Below are positions 1 to 6,686 of a stretch of 13,823 bases of DNA, piece by piece. The translations under genes and the position numbers were made by a program. The stretch is from DATKMS01 sp041497995 (GTDB taxonomy: Bacteria; Desulfobacterota; Binatia; HRBIN30): NCBI GenBank assembly GCA_041497995.1, contig JBGQHM010000156.1:1-13823 (forward strand), in the 5' to 3' direction. The first letter of the stretch is position 1, and each line of letters starts with the position of its first letter. The notes under the pieces were generated by a model that was not told the DNA's origin, did not search any database, and saw nothing but the letters and a program-made list of their open reading frames with translations.

Positions 1-91
1 GGAAGACTTGCTGGCGCGTTTCGAGGAAGTGCGCCGTCGTGAGCAGCTCGACGAGTCCGCCGCGGAGATGCTGCGGCGGGCCTACGTATAG
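1..91 (+). CDS. C-terminal end of an unidentified protein (partial)
   Basis: An open frame enters from the left edge (first full codon at base 2) and ends with TAG at 89-91, giving 29 residues that finish in LRRAYV. The stretch is rich in Arg and Glu (for example ARFEEVRRREQLDE) and looks like a C-terminal amphipathic helix. Codon use fits the GC-rich coding pattern of the rest of the window. The family cannot be recognised from so short a tail. The gene converges on the - strand signalling operon that ends at 293, so it is not part of that operon. Confidence 0.6.
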   Translation, partial: EDLLARFEEVRRREQLDESAAEMLRRAYV

Positions 92-292
92 GCTGCGCTC
101 TGCGTGCGACAGAATCGAGAAGTGCGAAGAACGTGCTTCGAGAGCCTCAGCACGAGCGGTTCAGGATCTATTTGATTCAAAATGAAAAGCACTTCCGTTT
201 TCGCCCCGAGGAGCCGCCCTCTCTTGGCGGCATCTCGAAGGGCTGCCTCGAAGACAGCCGATACTCGTCAAGCCTAGCTTGCCGGACGCTGC
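92..292. other. Non-coding gap between convergent genes, with small hairpins
   Basis: About 200 bp lie between the stop of the left partial gene and the stop of the STAS gene. The region has a locally AT-richer patch around 165-200 and several short inverted repeats: GAAAA/TTTTC (184-188 and 198-202), CGAG+GCCGCC/GGCGGC+CTCG (207-237), GGCTG/CAGCC (241-245 and 255-259) and CAAGC/GCTTG (269-273 and 277-281). Their position between two convergent stops suits transcription termination, but none has a clear following T-run. No convincing small ORF was seen. Confidence 0.5.
207..237. terminator. Candidate bidirectional terminator hairpin (weak)
   Basis: A stem of GCCGCC (213-218) and GGCGGC (226-231) has a 7-nt loop and continues past a 2x2 internal loop into CGAG (207-210) and CTCG (234-237). 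It lies between two convergent gene ends, where a terminator is expected. There is no U-tract directly after it on either strand, so rho-independent termination is unproven. It may instead only protect 3' ends. Confidence 0.3.
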
Positions 293-625
293 TCACTGCA
301 CTGCAGTGACCGCCTCGTCTTGGGTGTGGTAGATCTGAAAGATCGATGAGAAGCCGGCGATGTCGAAGACGTCGCGGATCTGGTTGCTGAGCGCGGCGAT
401 GCCGAGCTTGCCGTCGTTGCTGAGGCGCTTGGCGGCCACCAACAACACGCGCAGGCCGGCGCTGCTCATGTACTGCAGCTGCGCGCAATCGATGACCAGC
501 CGCTTCTCGCCGGCGGCGATGAGGGCCAGGATCTTCTGCTCGAGGGTCGCCGCGTTACTCGCGTCGACGCGGCCGTTGAGGCTCAGTACCACCACTCCAT
601 TCGTTTTCGCTTCGGCGATATCCAT
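293..625 (-). CDS. STAS-domain anti-anti-sigma factor (RsbV/SpoIIAA-like)
   Basis: This 110-aa protein is a single STAS domain, the usual size for an anti-sigma factor antagonist. The N-terminal half has the typical strand pattern (VVVLSLNGRVDASNAATLEQ), and the phosphorylation loop reads YMSSAGLRVLL at residues 52-62. By alignment with the DS(S/T)G loop of SpoIIAA/RsbV, Ser55 is the expected phospho-acceptor. In the known partner switch, the unphosphorylated form binds the HATPase kinase and frees that kinase's target. The start ATG (625-623) follows a good GGGAGAG ribosome site at 637-631, and the upstream HATPase gene stops only 13 bp earlier, so the pair is almost certainly co-transcribed. 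It is the last gene of the operon. Family assignment is firm; the partner and final output are inferred. Confidence 0.93.
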   Translation of the reverse strand: MDIAEAKTNGVVVLSLNGRVDASNAATLEQKILALIAAGEKRLVIDCAQLQYMSSAGLRVLLVAAKRLSNDGKLGIAALSNQIRDVFDIAGFSSIFQIYHTQDEAVTAVQ

Positions 626-638
626 GCGGTCTCTCCCG

Positions 639-1070
639 TCAGGCTACAACTGTCTTGCGCATCACCAACACGTTCCTATCCTGTTGGCGCCGGTACTCCA
701 AATCGTCCATCACGCGCCGCACCAAGTAAATCCCCAGTCCGCCGATGCGTCGCTGCTCGACGGACGCGTGCACGTCGGGTGGTGGCGCGTCGAGCGGGTT
801 GAACGGACGGCCATCGTCCTCGACCTCCACCTCGATGAGTTGCGACCCGTGTCGCACCGGCATGCCCAGACGGATGACGATCTCGTGCGCGCCGTCGTCG
901 TCGTAGCCGTAGGACACGACATTCGTGAGGACCTCGTCCAAGGCGAGATGCAGGTCGAACAGCGCCGTTGCCGGCAGATTGTGGCTCTTCCCGAACGCAT
1001 CCACCGCGTCGGCGACACGTTCAAGCTCGGCGAGGTCGTTCCTGAGAGTCAATGTCAGTTGCCTACTCAT
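639..1070 (-). CDS. RsbW-like ATP-binding serine kinase / anti-sigma regulatory protein
   Basis: This 143-aa protein is a stand-alone GHKL ATPase (HATPase_c_2 type), the usual length for RsbW/SpoIIAB/BtrW relatives. The N box is LALDEVLTNVVSYGY (residues 42-56) with Glu46 and Asn50, the G1 box is EDDGRPFNPL (84-93) and the G2 box is GGLGIYLVRR (110-119). Such proteins phosphorylate the STAS antagonist and otherwise hold a sigma factor or another effector. The downstream neighbour is exactly such a STAS protein. The start ATG at 1070-1068 has no clear Shine-Dalgarno, because the upstream spacer is filled by heptad repeats. Translation may therefore depend on coupling or on an internal start. 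Whether its target is a sigma factor cannot be told, since none lies in the window. Confidence 0.9.
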   Translation of the reverse strand: MSRQLTLTLRNDLAELERVADAVDAFGKSHNLPATALFDLHLALDEVLTNVVSYGYDDDGAHEIVIRLGMPVRHGSQLIEVEVEDDGRPFNPLDAPPPDVHASVEQRRIGGLGIYLVRRVMDDLEYRRQQDRNVLVMRKTVVA

Positions 1071-1071
1071 G

Positions 1072-1109
1072 ATGAATCACGAGATACGTCTCACGAACGA
1101 CGAGTCACG
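1072..1109. repeat. Heptanucleotide array (NNNNACG units), spacer 1
   Basis: From 1075 to 1109 the + strand reads as five back-to-back 7-mers, each ending in ACG with a variable first four bases; examples are AGATACG at 1082-1088 and AGTCACG at 1103-1109. On the coding (-) strand they are CGTNNNN units. The array fills the whole gap between the phosphatase and HATPase genes and contains the phosphatase stop codon (1107-1105). Units identical to CGTATCT and CGTGACT recur in the next spacer of the same operon. It resembles the short tandemly repeated heptamers (STRR) known from cyanobacteria in form only; homology is not claimed. Confidence 0.7.
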
Positions 1110-2274
1110 CGCCTGTCCCGAGGTAGCGGATGGCAAGGGCGGTGATGTCGTCGCTCTGCGGCGCCTCCCCAGAATACTGCTTCACGTTTTCGACGACGCG
1201 GCGGATGAGCTGCTCCGGCGACGCACCATTGGTCGCGCCCAGAAACGCTGCGAGGCGCTGGTCCGAGAATAGGGCGCCGGCATCGTCCATCGCTTCGGTG
1301 ATGCCGTCGCTGTAAAGGAAGACGCCGTCGCCGGCCACGAGCGTCGCGATCTTCTCGTGGTAGGCGTTATTCTCCAGCGCCGCCAACACCATGTCCCCCG
1401 TTCCCGCAAGCAGCTCGGCGCGGCCGTCGCTGCGCAGCAGGTACGGCGGATTGTGGCCACCGTTGCTATACGTGAGCACGCCGGTGCGGGTGTTCATGAC
1501 GCCGTAGAAGACCGTAACGAACATTTCAGAGTCGTTGTCCGCACAGAGCAGGTTGTTCACCCGCCGCAGGCATTCAGCCGGAGCGAGGCCGGCGAGCGCG
1601 GTCGACTTGAGCAAGGTCCGCGTGACGGCCATGAACAACGCGGCGGGCACGCCTTTTCCCGAGACGTCGCCGATGACCAAGGCGAGGCGCTCGTCGTCGA
1701 TGAGAAAGAAATCGTAGAAGTCGCCGCCGACCTCGCGCGCCGGGATCATTTCCGCGAAGATCTCAAAGTCGCGGCGCTCCGGAAACGGCGGGAAAGTGCG
1801 CGGCAGGATCGACTGCTGAATCTCGCTGGCAATGTCTAGCTCATGGCGGATGGACACCAGCTGATCGTGCTCCTGCACTGCCAGCTTTAGCGTTTGGAGC
1901 TGTTGGACTGTCTTGTTGACGGTAATCTCCATGTCGTTGAAGTCGATCGGCTTGGTCAGGAAGTCGGCGGCGCCGCGGTTCATGGCCGTGCGAATGTTCT
2001 CCATGTCGCCGTACGCCGAGACGATCACCGCCTTGAGCAGGAGGTTGAGCTCGTTCAGCTTCATCAGCAACGTTAGCCCGTCCATCTCCGGCATGTTGAT
2101 GTCGGTGAGGACCAGGTTGATGCCCGGGTCCTCCTGCAGCTTTTGCAGGGCCTCGACCCCATTGTGGGCAAACACAAAGTCGAACTGCCCCTCACGGATG
2201 TGCCGCCGGAACTTCTGGCGCACCAGCAGCTCCAAGTCAGGCTCGTCGTCGACCACCATGATCTTTACTGCCAT
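1105..2274 (-). CDS. Response regulator fused to SpoIIE/PP2C-type serine phosphatase (RsbU-like)
   Basis: This 389-aa protein has a receiver domain at about 3-122 and a SpoIIE/PP2C phosphatase at about 165-386, joined by a helical linker with the usual DIASEIQQSILP motif (147-158). Receiver residues are all present: Asp9/Asp10, phospho-acceptor Asp58 in VLTDINMPEMDG, Ser86 and Lys108. Phosphatase metal-binding motifs are also intact: EVGGDFYD (181-188), IGDVSGKGVPAAL (201-213), SNGGHNPP, YSDGITEA and a final SDDIT (374-378). It should dephosphorylate the STAS protein when its receiver is phosphorylated by the adjacent histidine kinases. The ATG at 2274-2272 has a GAGG-type site a few bases upstream, beside the heptad array. 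Catalytically it looks competent; which kinase drives it is inferred from the operon. Confidence 0.95.
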   Translation of the reverse strand: MAVKIMVVDDEPDLELLVRQKFRRHIREGQFDFVFAHNGVEALQKLQEDPGINLVLTDINMPEMDGLTLLMKLNELNLLLKAVIVSAYGDMENIRTAMNRGAADFLTKPIDFNDMEITVNKTVQQLQTLKLAVQEHDQLVSIRHELDIASEIQQSILPRTFPPFPERRDFEIFAEMIPAREVGGDFYDFFLIDDERLALVIGDVSGKGVPAALFMAVTRTLLKSTALAGLAPAECLRRVNNLLCADNDSEMFVTVFYGVMNTRTGVLTYSNGGHNPPYLLRSDGRAELLAGTGDMVLAALENNAYHEKIATLVAGDGVFLYSDGITEAMDDAGALFSDQRLAAFLGATNGASPEQLIRRVVENVKQYSGEAPQSDDITALAIRYLGTGA

Positions 2275-2283
2275 CTGAAACCT

Positions 2284-2359
2284 CGTATCTCGTCGCTCGT
2301 GAAGCGTATCTCGTCAAACAGCTCTTCTCGAACGAGATACGCTTCACGAGTCACGCTTC
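2284..2359. repeat. Heptad array folding into a long inverted repeat, spacer 2
   Basis: The gap between the GAF kinase and the phosphatase is built of CGTNNNN units on the left (2284-2318, with CGTATCT twice, at 2284 and 2305) and ACGNNNN units on the right (2332-2359, with ACGCTTC twice, at 2339 and 2353). The halves are complementary: 2291-2314 pairs with 2332-2355 over 22 of 24 positions, including 19 consecutive pairs (2296-2314 with 2332-2350), around a 17-nt loop. The right arm runs up to the stop codon of the kinase (2360-2358). The hairpin could act as an attenuator or mRNA processing site between the sensor genes and the partner-switch genes; that role is inference. Confidence 0.8.
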
Positions 2360-3809
2360 ACGCCCTTGGGAGCACGATGATGAACTCGGTGTAGCTGCCC
2401 TCCTCGGTATCGACGCGGATCTCGCCGTGATGCTGCTGGACAATAATGTCGTGACTGATCGAGAGTCCGAGCCCCGTACCCGACCCGGGGGGTTTGGTCG
2501 TGAAGAACGGCGTGAACAGTTTCGCGCGGACCGCGGGTGGAATGCCGGGACCATTGTCGCGGATGCGAATCTCGACGTGGTCGCCGCGGTTGTGCGTGCG
2601 GATGGCGACGGTTGGCGAGAAGCCGTCGCCGAGCTGCCGGCGCTTCTCGTGGGCGGCGTAACAGGCGTTGTTGATGATGTTCAGAAACACGCGGCTGAGG
2701 TCTTGGGGCACCGCATGCACGGTGCCGACGGCGGGATCGTACGCGGTTTCGATGGCGATATGGACCGTTGGATGCTGGGCACGGATGCCGTGCTGGGCCA
2801 GGGCGACGTACTCGGCGAGCAAGGCGTTGAGGTCGGTCGGCTCCGGTGTGCCCGCAGCGCCGCGTGAGTGTTGCAACATGCCCCGGACGATGCTGTCAGC
2901 GCGCTTGCCGTGCTCGCCGATCTTCTCGACGTTCAGCACCAACGCGTCAAGCAACTCCGGAACGTCGGCGCGTGCCGCGTCGCTGAGCCGTTCCTGCTCG
3001 GCACGCAGGATGTCGCCCAGCTCTCCGGCGAGCTCCGCGGACAAGCCGGCGAAGTTGGTGACGAAGTTGAGGGGGTTCTTGATCTCATGGGCGATGCCGG
3101 CGGTCAGTGCGCCGAGCGAAGCGAGCTTCTCCTGGACGATCAGCTGCTGCTGCGTCTGCTGGAGCTGCGCGAGCGTCTGCTCGAGCTCGGCGTTCTTGTC
3201 GCGCAGCTCGCGGGTGCGCTCGGCGACGCGCTGCTCGAGCACCGCAGCGGCGGCCTTGAGGTCGGCGTAGAGGCGCGCGTTCTCGATGGCAACCGCGATG
3301 CTACCGGCCAGCGCTTCGAGGAACGCGAGGTCGTCGTCGCTGAAGCAGCCGCCGCTGCGCGGGTTGAGGACCTGCATCACGCCGATGGTGCCTTGCCGGC
3401 ACGTCAGCGGTACGGACAGCAGGGCGCGGGTGGTCAAGCGCGTGCGGCGGTCGACGCCGCCGTAGAAGCGCGGATCGCTGGCGGCGTCGTCGACGCGGAT
3501 CGGGCGGCCGCTCTGCAGGACGGCTCCGGCGATACCGCGGTCCGCCGGGAAGCGCAGCTCACGGAGTTGCGCGGCGACGTCTGCATCCTCGTCGGCGGCG
3601 ATGTACGGGAAGAACAGCTCGTTGCGCGTTGGGTCGAGGAGCAGGACGGCAGCGCCCTCCGCGTCGAATGCGTCGCGGCACTTCGCCATCACCAGCGGGA
3701 TGAGCTCCTCGAGCTCGATCCGTTCGGCGAACGCACAGCCGAGCTCGTACAGGAGGCTGGCGCGGTCGCCGAGTCGGGCAAAGGGATCATCGTGTTTGAG
3801 GCCCGGCAT
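2358..3809 (-). CDS. GAF-domain sensor histidine kinase
   Basis: This 483-aa protein has no membrane segment and is probably cytosolic. A GAF domain spans about 22-180, a Gln/Glu/Arg-rich coiled coil about 184-228, then a kinase core. The H box is GIAHEIKNPLNFV with His241, the N box LNIINNACYAAH (376-387), G1 IRDNGPGI (416-423), the F box LFTPFFTTK and G2 GSGTGLGLSIS (442-452). The ATG (3809-3807) overlaps the TGA of the upstream Cache kinase by one base (TGATG), so the two are translationally coupled. The kinase core is closely similar to that of the neighbour, so the pair arose by duplication with exchanged sensor parts. The GAF ligand is not evident. The likely phosphotransfer partner is the receiver-phosphatase encoded next; no other receiver is in the window. 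Confidence 0.95.
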   Translation of the reverse strand: MPGLKHDDPFARLGDRASLLYELGCAFAERIELEELIPLVMAKCRDAFDAEGAAVLLLDPTRNELFFPYIAADEDADVAAQLRELRFPADRGIAGAVLQSGRPIRVDDAASDPRFYGGVDRRTRLTTRALLSVPLTCRQGTIGVMQVLNPRSGGCFSDDDLAFLEALAGSIAVAIENARLYADLKAAAAVLEQRVAERTRELRDKNAELEQTLAQLQQTQQQLIVQEKLASLGALTAGIAHEIKNPLNFVTNFAGLSAELAGELGDILRAEQERLSDAARADVPELLDALVLNVEKIGEHGKRADSIVRGMLQHSRGAAGTPEPTDLNALLAEYVALAQHGIRAQHPTVHIAIETAYDPAVGTVHAVPQDLSRVFLNIINNACYAAHEKRRQLGDGFSPTVAIRTHNRGDHVEIRIRDNGPGIPPAVRAKLFTPFFTTKPPGSGTGLGLSISHDIIVQQHHGEIRVDTEEGSYTEFIIVLPRA

Positions 3810-5917
3810 CAGTTTGCCCCGCGCGGCAGCGCAATGATGAACTCAGCGTAGCTGCCTTCTTCCGTCTCGACGCGGATCGCTCTCTGGTGTTGGCGCACGA
3901 CGATGTCGTAGCTGATCGACAAGCCAAGTCCAGTTCCTTGGCCGGGCGGTTTAGTGGTGAAGAACGGGGTGAAGAGCTTCTCGCGTACCGCCGGGCTCAT
4001 GCCGCTGCCGTTGTCGCGGATGCGAATCTCGATGTACTCGCCGAGGCTCCTGGTCTGCACGGAAACCGTTGGCGCAAAGCCGGCGCCTGCCGTCTTCTTT
4101 CTGGCGTGTGCGGCGTAGCAGGCGTTGTTCATGATGTTGAGAAACACCCGGCTGAGGTCTTGTGCCACCACGCGAACCATACCCACGGCCGGAGCGTACA
4201 CCGTTTCGAGGCGGATGTTGAAGGATGGGTCCTGCGCGCGCATGCCGTGGTAGGCCAGATTGACGGACTCTGCGAGGAGCGCGTTCAAGTCGGTCGATTG
4301 AGGCTCTGCAGGCGCGCCGCGCGAGTGCTGCAGCATGCCGCGCACAATGCTGTCGGCGCGCCTGCCGTGCTCGCTGATTTTGGTGGCGTTTTGGTGCAGA
4401 TCGTTCAACAGCGCATCGATGCTCCGCGCCTGCTGCGGATCGAGCTGCGCCCGCTGCGCGTCGATGAGCTCGCGCAGCTCGGCGGTCAACTCCGCCGAGA
4501 GATCAGCAAAGTTGTTGACGAAGTTCAGGGGATTCTTGATCTCGTGGGCGATGCCGGCGGTGAGCGCGCCGAGCGCGGCGAGCTTCTCCTGCACGACGAG
4601 TTGCTCTTGGGTGTGCTCCAGCTGCGTCAGCGTCCGTTCGAGCTCGACGTTCTTCTCGCTCAGGTCGTGGGTGCGTTCCGCTACCTTCTGCTCGAGTGTG
4701 CGGCTGTACTCCTCCAACTGCTCCGCCTGCCGCTGCCGTGCGGCGGCCGTTTCCTGCAAGTCGGTGATGTATTGCTTGAGGTCGCGCTGCATCCGCACGA
4801 AGGAGGCCGTGAGGCGGCCCACCTCATCGCGGGTGCGCACGACGGGCAACGTCGCATCCAAGTTGCCCCGCGCGATGTCCTCCGTCGCCCCGGCGAGCAC
4901 GACGAGGGGTCGGGTGATGGAACGGGCCACGGCGACGACGATGACTAGGAGGAAGACAGCACCAAGGATGCTGGCGCCCACGACGACGCGATTCAGTCGT
5001 GTGACGGCGGCCATCAGCTCGTCCTGCGGAAACAGCACGCCGAGCGACCATCCATTCTCAGGCACGGGCGCATACGCGAGCCAACATGGGTGGCCGGTGA
5101 CCAGTGCCGTCGTCGGTACAAAGCCCGTCTCCCCGTGGGTCATGGCGCGCCCGATCTCACGCAAGTCCGGATCGCCGCGGGCCTCGGCGATGCCGAAGAT
5201 CGTCTCGTGCATCACGAGGTTCTGCGTCGGGTGGGTGACCAGCACGCCGGTGCGCGAGATGAGGAAGGCGTAGCCCGACTGCGAAATGTGAATCGCCGAG
5301 ACGATTGCCTGCAGCCAGGTCAGCGACACATCGGCCGTGACGACACCCACGAAGCGTCGCTCGCCGTCGATCTGCCTGAACAGCGGCACCGAGTACGTCG
5401 ACATGATGATCCCGCCGCCGCCTTCGTCGAAGTACGGCTCACTCCATTGAGCGCGGCCGGTCTCTTTCGGAATCTTGTACCAGTCCATGAGGAAGTAGTT
5501 GTAGGTCGCGCCGCCGAGGCGTTGGCTCTGGATCGAACCCTGACGCTTGAAGACGTAGGGCGCAAAGTACTCCGAATGTGGATCGAACGCGTAGGGCTCG
5601 AAGGCGACCGTCATGCCGTACACTTCGTGGTTGCTCTCGACCATGGCGCGAATCAGCGGGAGCAGATCGGCTTCCGCCGGGTTGGAGATTTCAATGACCT
5701 GAGCGAGGTTCTGTGGAGCCTTCTCAACCGAGCTGAGGACGACGTCGACGCGCGCCACCGTCGTCTGTGCGAGCTGCAACGCGTTCTCTTTGATGTAGTG
5801 CAGGATGATGGTGCGGACGACTTGGTAGTTGTACCCGAACAGCAACGCGAGCACGAGCACGCCGCCCGACACGATCAGGACGCTCAAGCGGAAGACGAGC
5901 CCGCGGTCGCGCATCAC
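3809..5917 (-). CDS. Membrane Cache-HAMP sensor histidine kinase
   Basis: This 702-aa kinase has a transmembrane helix at about 9-28, a large periplasmic double-Cache sensor at about 40-300 (motifs such as YGMTVAFEPYAF and WSEPYFDEGGGG are typical of RsbU-type Cache modules), a second helix at about 311-333, HAMP at about 331-383, and a coiled coil at about 385-440. The kinase core follows: H box GIAHEIKNPLNFV with His458, N box LNIMNNACYAAH (593-604), G1 IRDNGSGM (633-640), LFTPFFTTK, and G2 GQGTGLGLSIS. After G2 the usual His-Gly/His-Gly-Glu sequence is replaced by HQRA (677-680), a small oddity not shared by the GAF kinase. It should sense a small extracellular molecule. The start is GTG at 5917-5915; an in-frame ATG follows immediately (5914-5912) and could be the true start. 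It is the first gene of the operon. Confidence 0.95.
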   Translation of the reverse strand: MMRDRGLVFRLSVLIVSGGVLVLALLFGYNYQVVRTIILHYIKENALQLAQTTVARVDVVLSSVEKAPQNLAQVIEISNPAEADLLPLIRAMVESNHEVYGMTVAFEPYAFDPHSEYFAPYVFKRQGSIQSQRLGGATYNYFLMDWYKIPKETGRAQWSEPYFDEGGGGIIMSTYSVPLFRQIDGERRFVGVVTADVSLTWLQAIVSAIHISQSGYAFLISRTGVLVTHPTQNLVMHETIFGIAEARGDPDLREIGRAMTHGETGFVPTTALVTGHPCWLAYAPVPENGWSLGVLFPQDELMAAVTRLNRVVVGASILGAVFLLVIVVAVARSITRPLVVLAGATEDIARGNLDATLPVVRTRDEVGRLTASFVRMQRDLKQYITDLQETAAARQRQAEQLEEYSRTLEQKVAERTHDLSEKNVELERTLTQLEHTQEQLVVQEKLAALGALTAGIAHEIKNPLNFVNNFADLSAELTAELRELIDAQRAQLDPQQARSIDALLNDLHQNATKISEHGRRADSIVRGMLQHSRGAPAEPQSTDLNALLAESVNLAYHGMRAQDPSFNIRLETVYAPAVGMVRVVAQDLSRVFLNIMNNACYAAHARKKTAGAGFAPTVSVQTRSLGEYIEIRIRDNGSGMSPAVREKLFTPFFTTKPPGQGTGLGLSISYDIVVRQHQRAIRVETEEGSYAEFIIALPRGAN

Positions 5918-6031
5918 GGCGCTTTCTACACGTTTTCAGCCTCGCTCACGAGCCAGCGCCGGAGGGACAAATCCGGATTCTCTGGCCGCGATATCGTGGT
6001 ATGGTGCGCGCACGATCTGCGGAGGGACACG
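5918..6031. promoter_or_regulatory. Divergent promoter region
   Basis: This 114-bp gap separates the - strand signalling operon from the + strand 188-aa gene, so it must hold outward promoters for both unless transcription arrives from farther away. A candidate extended -10 for the + strand is TG-G-TATGGT at 5997-6005, ending about 26 bases before the start codon; no good -35 box was found. The self-complementary TGCGCGCA at 6004-6011 lies just downstream and could be an operator. These calls are weak sequence matches only. Confidence 0.35.
6021..6026 (+). promoter_or_regulatory. Ribosome binding site that fixes the start at 6032
   Basis: GGAGGG lies 5 bases before the ATG at 6032. The frame is open much farther upstream, antisense to the Cache kinase, so this site is the main reason to choose 6032 rather than an earlier start. 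Confidence 0.7.
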
Positions 6032-6598
6032 ATGGACGAGCAGAAGCCAATCGACATCATGCAAGAGTTCGTCGATTTGTACGGCAAGGAGGAGATGCTG
6101 GCCTTTTTCGATTTCAGTGTCGAGAGGCCAGGCAAGGCGCCAATCTCCGGCCTGTGCCGCATCTCGCGGCCCAAGAGCAGTAGCGCCAAGATGCAGTACC
6201 TCTCGCTGAGCTTCCTGGCAGATACGCCGGATGAAGACGCACAGACGGCCATCGCAGCGGTGCTCGATCGCATCGATACGGACAGCCTGCGGCGCGCGGT
6301 GGCAGAAGTCTCGGAGGTCGTGATCATGCCCAGTGTCGGCCGGGCTTCCGATAGCTACGTGGGCCAGGCCGACATCCTGCTGGACGCGGCTCCGGACAAG
6401 CAGCTCATCGCGTTGCGCCTGTTGCCGGCGATCCGCCGGCTCATGCAGGTCAAGCCGACCGAGGTTGTATGGTGGGCCGAGCCCCCCGCCGGCGACGCAC
6501 CGCCTCCGCGTGCTGCCGGGCCCGAGCAGTCGGGCGCTTCGCTGGTCGGCAACATCAAGACCTATCTCGCGAAGAACTTCCGCGCTGAACGCGGCTGA
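6032..6598 (+). CDS. Uncharacterised 188-aa soluble protein
   Basis: The protein has no signal peptide and no membrane segment. An N-terminal segment of about 150 residues looks folded, with alternating hydrophobic strands and helices (MQYLSLSFLADTPDED, AIAAVLDRIDTDSLRRAVAE, KQLIALRLLPAIRRLMQV). A Pro/Ala/Gly-rich linker follows at about 150-168, then a short C-terminal helix (GNIKTYLAKNF). I do not recognise a family. It is divergently transcribed from the stress-type signalling operon across a 114-bp shared promoter region, so co-regulation is possible, and 88 bp separate it from the oxidoreductase downstream. The start is supported by the GGAGGG site. Coding potential is good; function is unknown. 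Confidence 0.8.
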   Translation: MDEQKPIDIMQEFVDLYGKEEMLAFFDFSVERPGKAPISGLCRISRPKSSSAKMQYLSLSFLADTPDEDAQTAIAAVLDRIDTDSLRRAVAEVSEVVIMPSVGRASDSYVGQADILLDAAPDKQLIALRLLPAIRRLMQVKPTEVVWWAEPPAGDAPPPRAAGPEQSGASLVGNIKTYLAKNFRAERG

Positions 6599-6686
6599 GC
6601 GGGGTGACGTGGCACCGGCTTGCAGCCGCTGCCATGGCCGGCACCCGCTTTGACAGCGCCGCGGCGTTGCGCGAGTGTGGGCGCGA

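Noticed and set aside
125..140. CGAAG/CTTCG inverted repeat after the left partial gene
   Set aside because: It is only 5 bp with a 6-nt loop and no T-run, which is easily met by chance.
1072..2359. Heptad arrays as a CRISPR array
   Set aside because: Units are only 7 bp, contiguous and without spacers of uniform length, and no cas genes are present.
2868..3851. A 327-codon open frame on the + strand
   Set aside because: It is fully antisense to the GAF kinase and the end of the Cache kinase; no domain is recognisable, and high GC commonly leaves such frames open.
5090..6031. Long upstream extension of the 188-aa gene, antisense to the Cache kinase
   Set aside because: It overlaps a kinase with intact motifs, and its composition is that of a frame shadow. 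A strong ribosome site marks 6032 as the real start.
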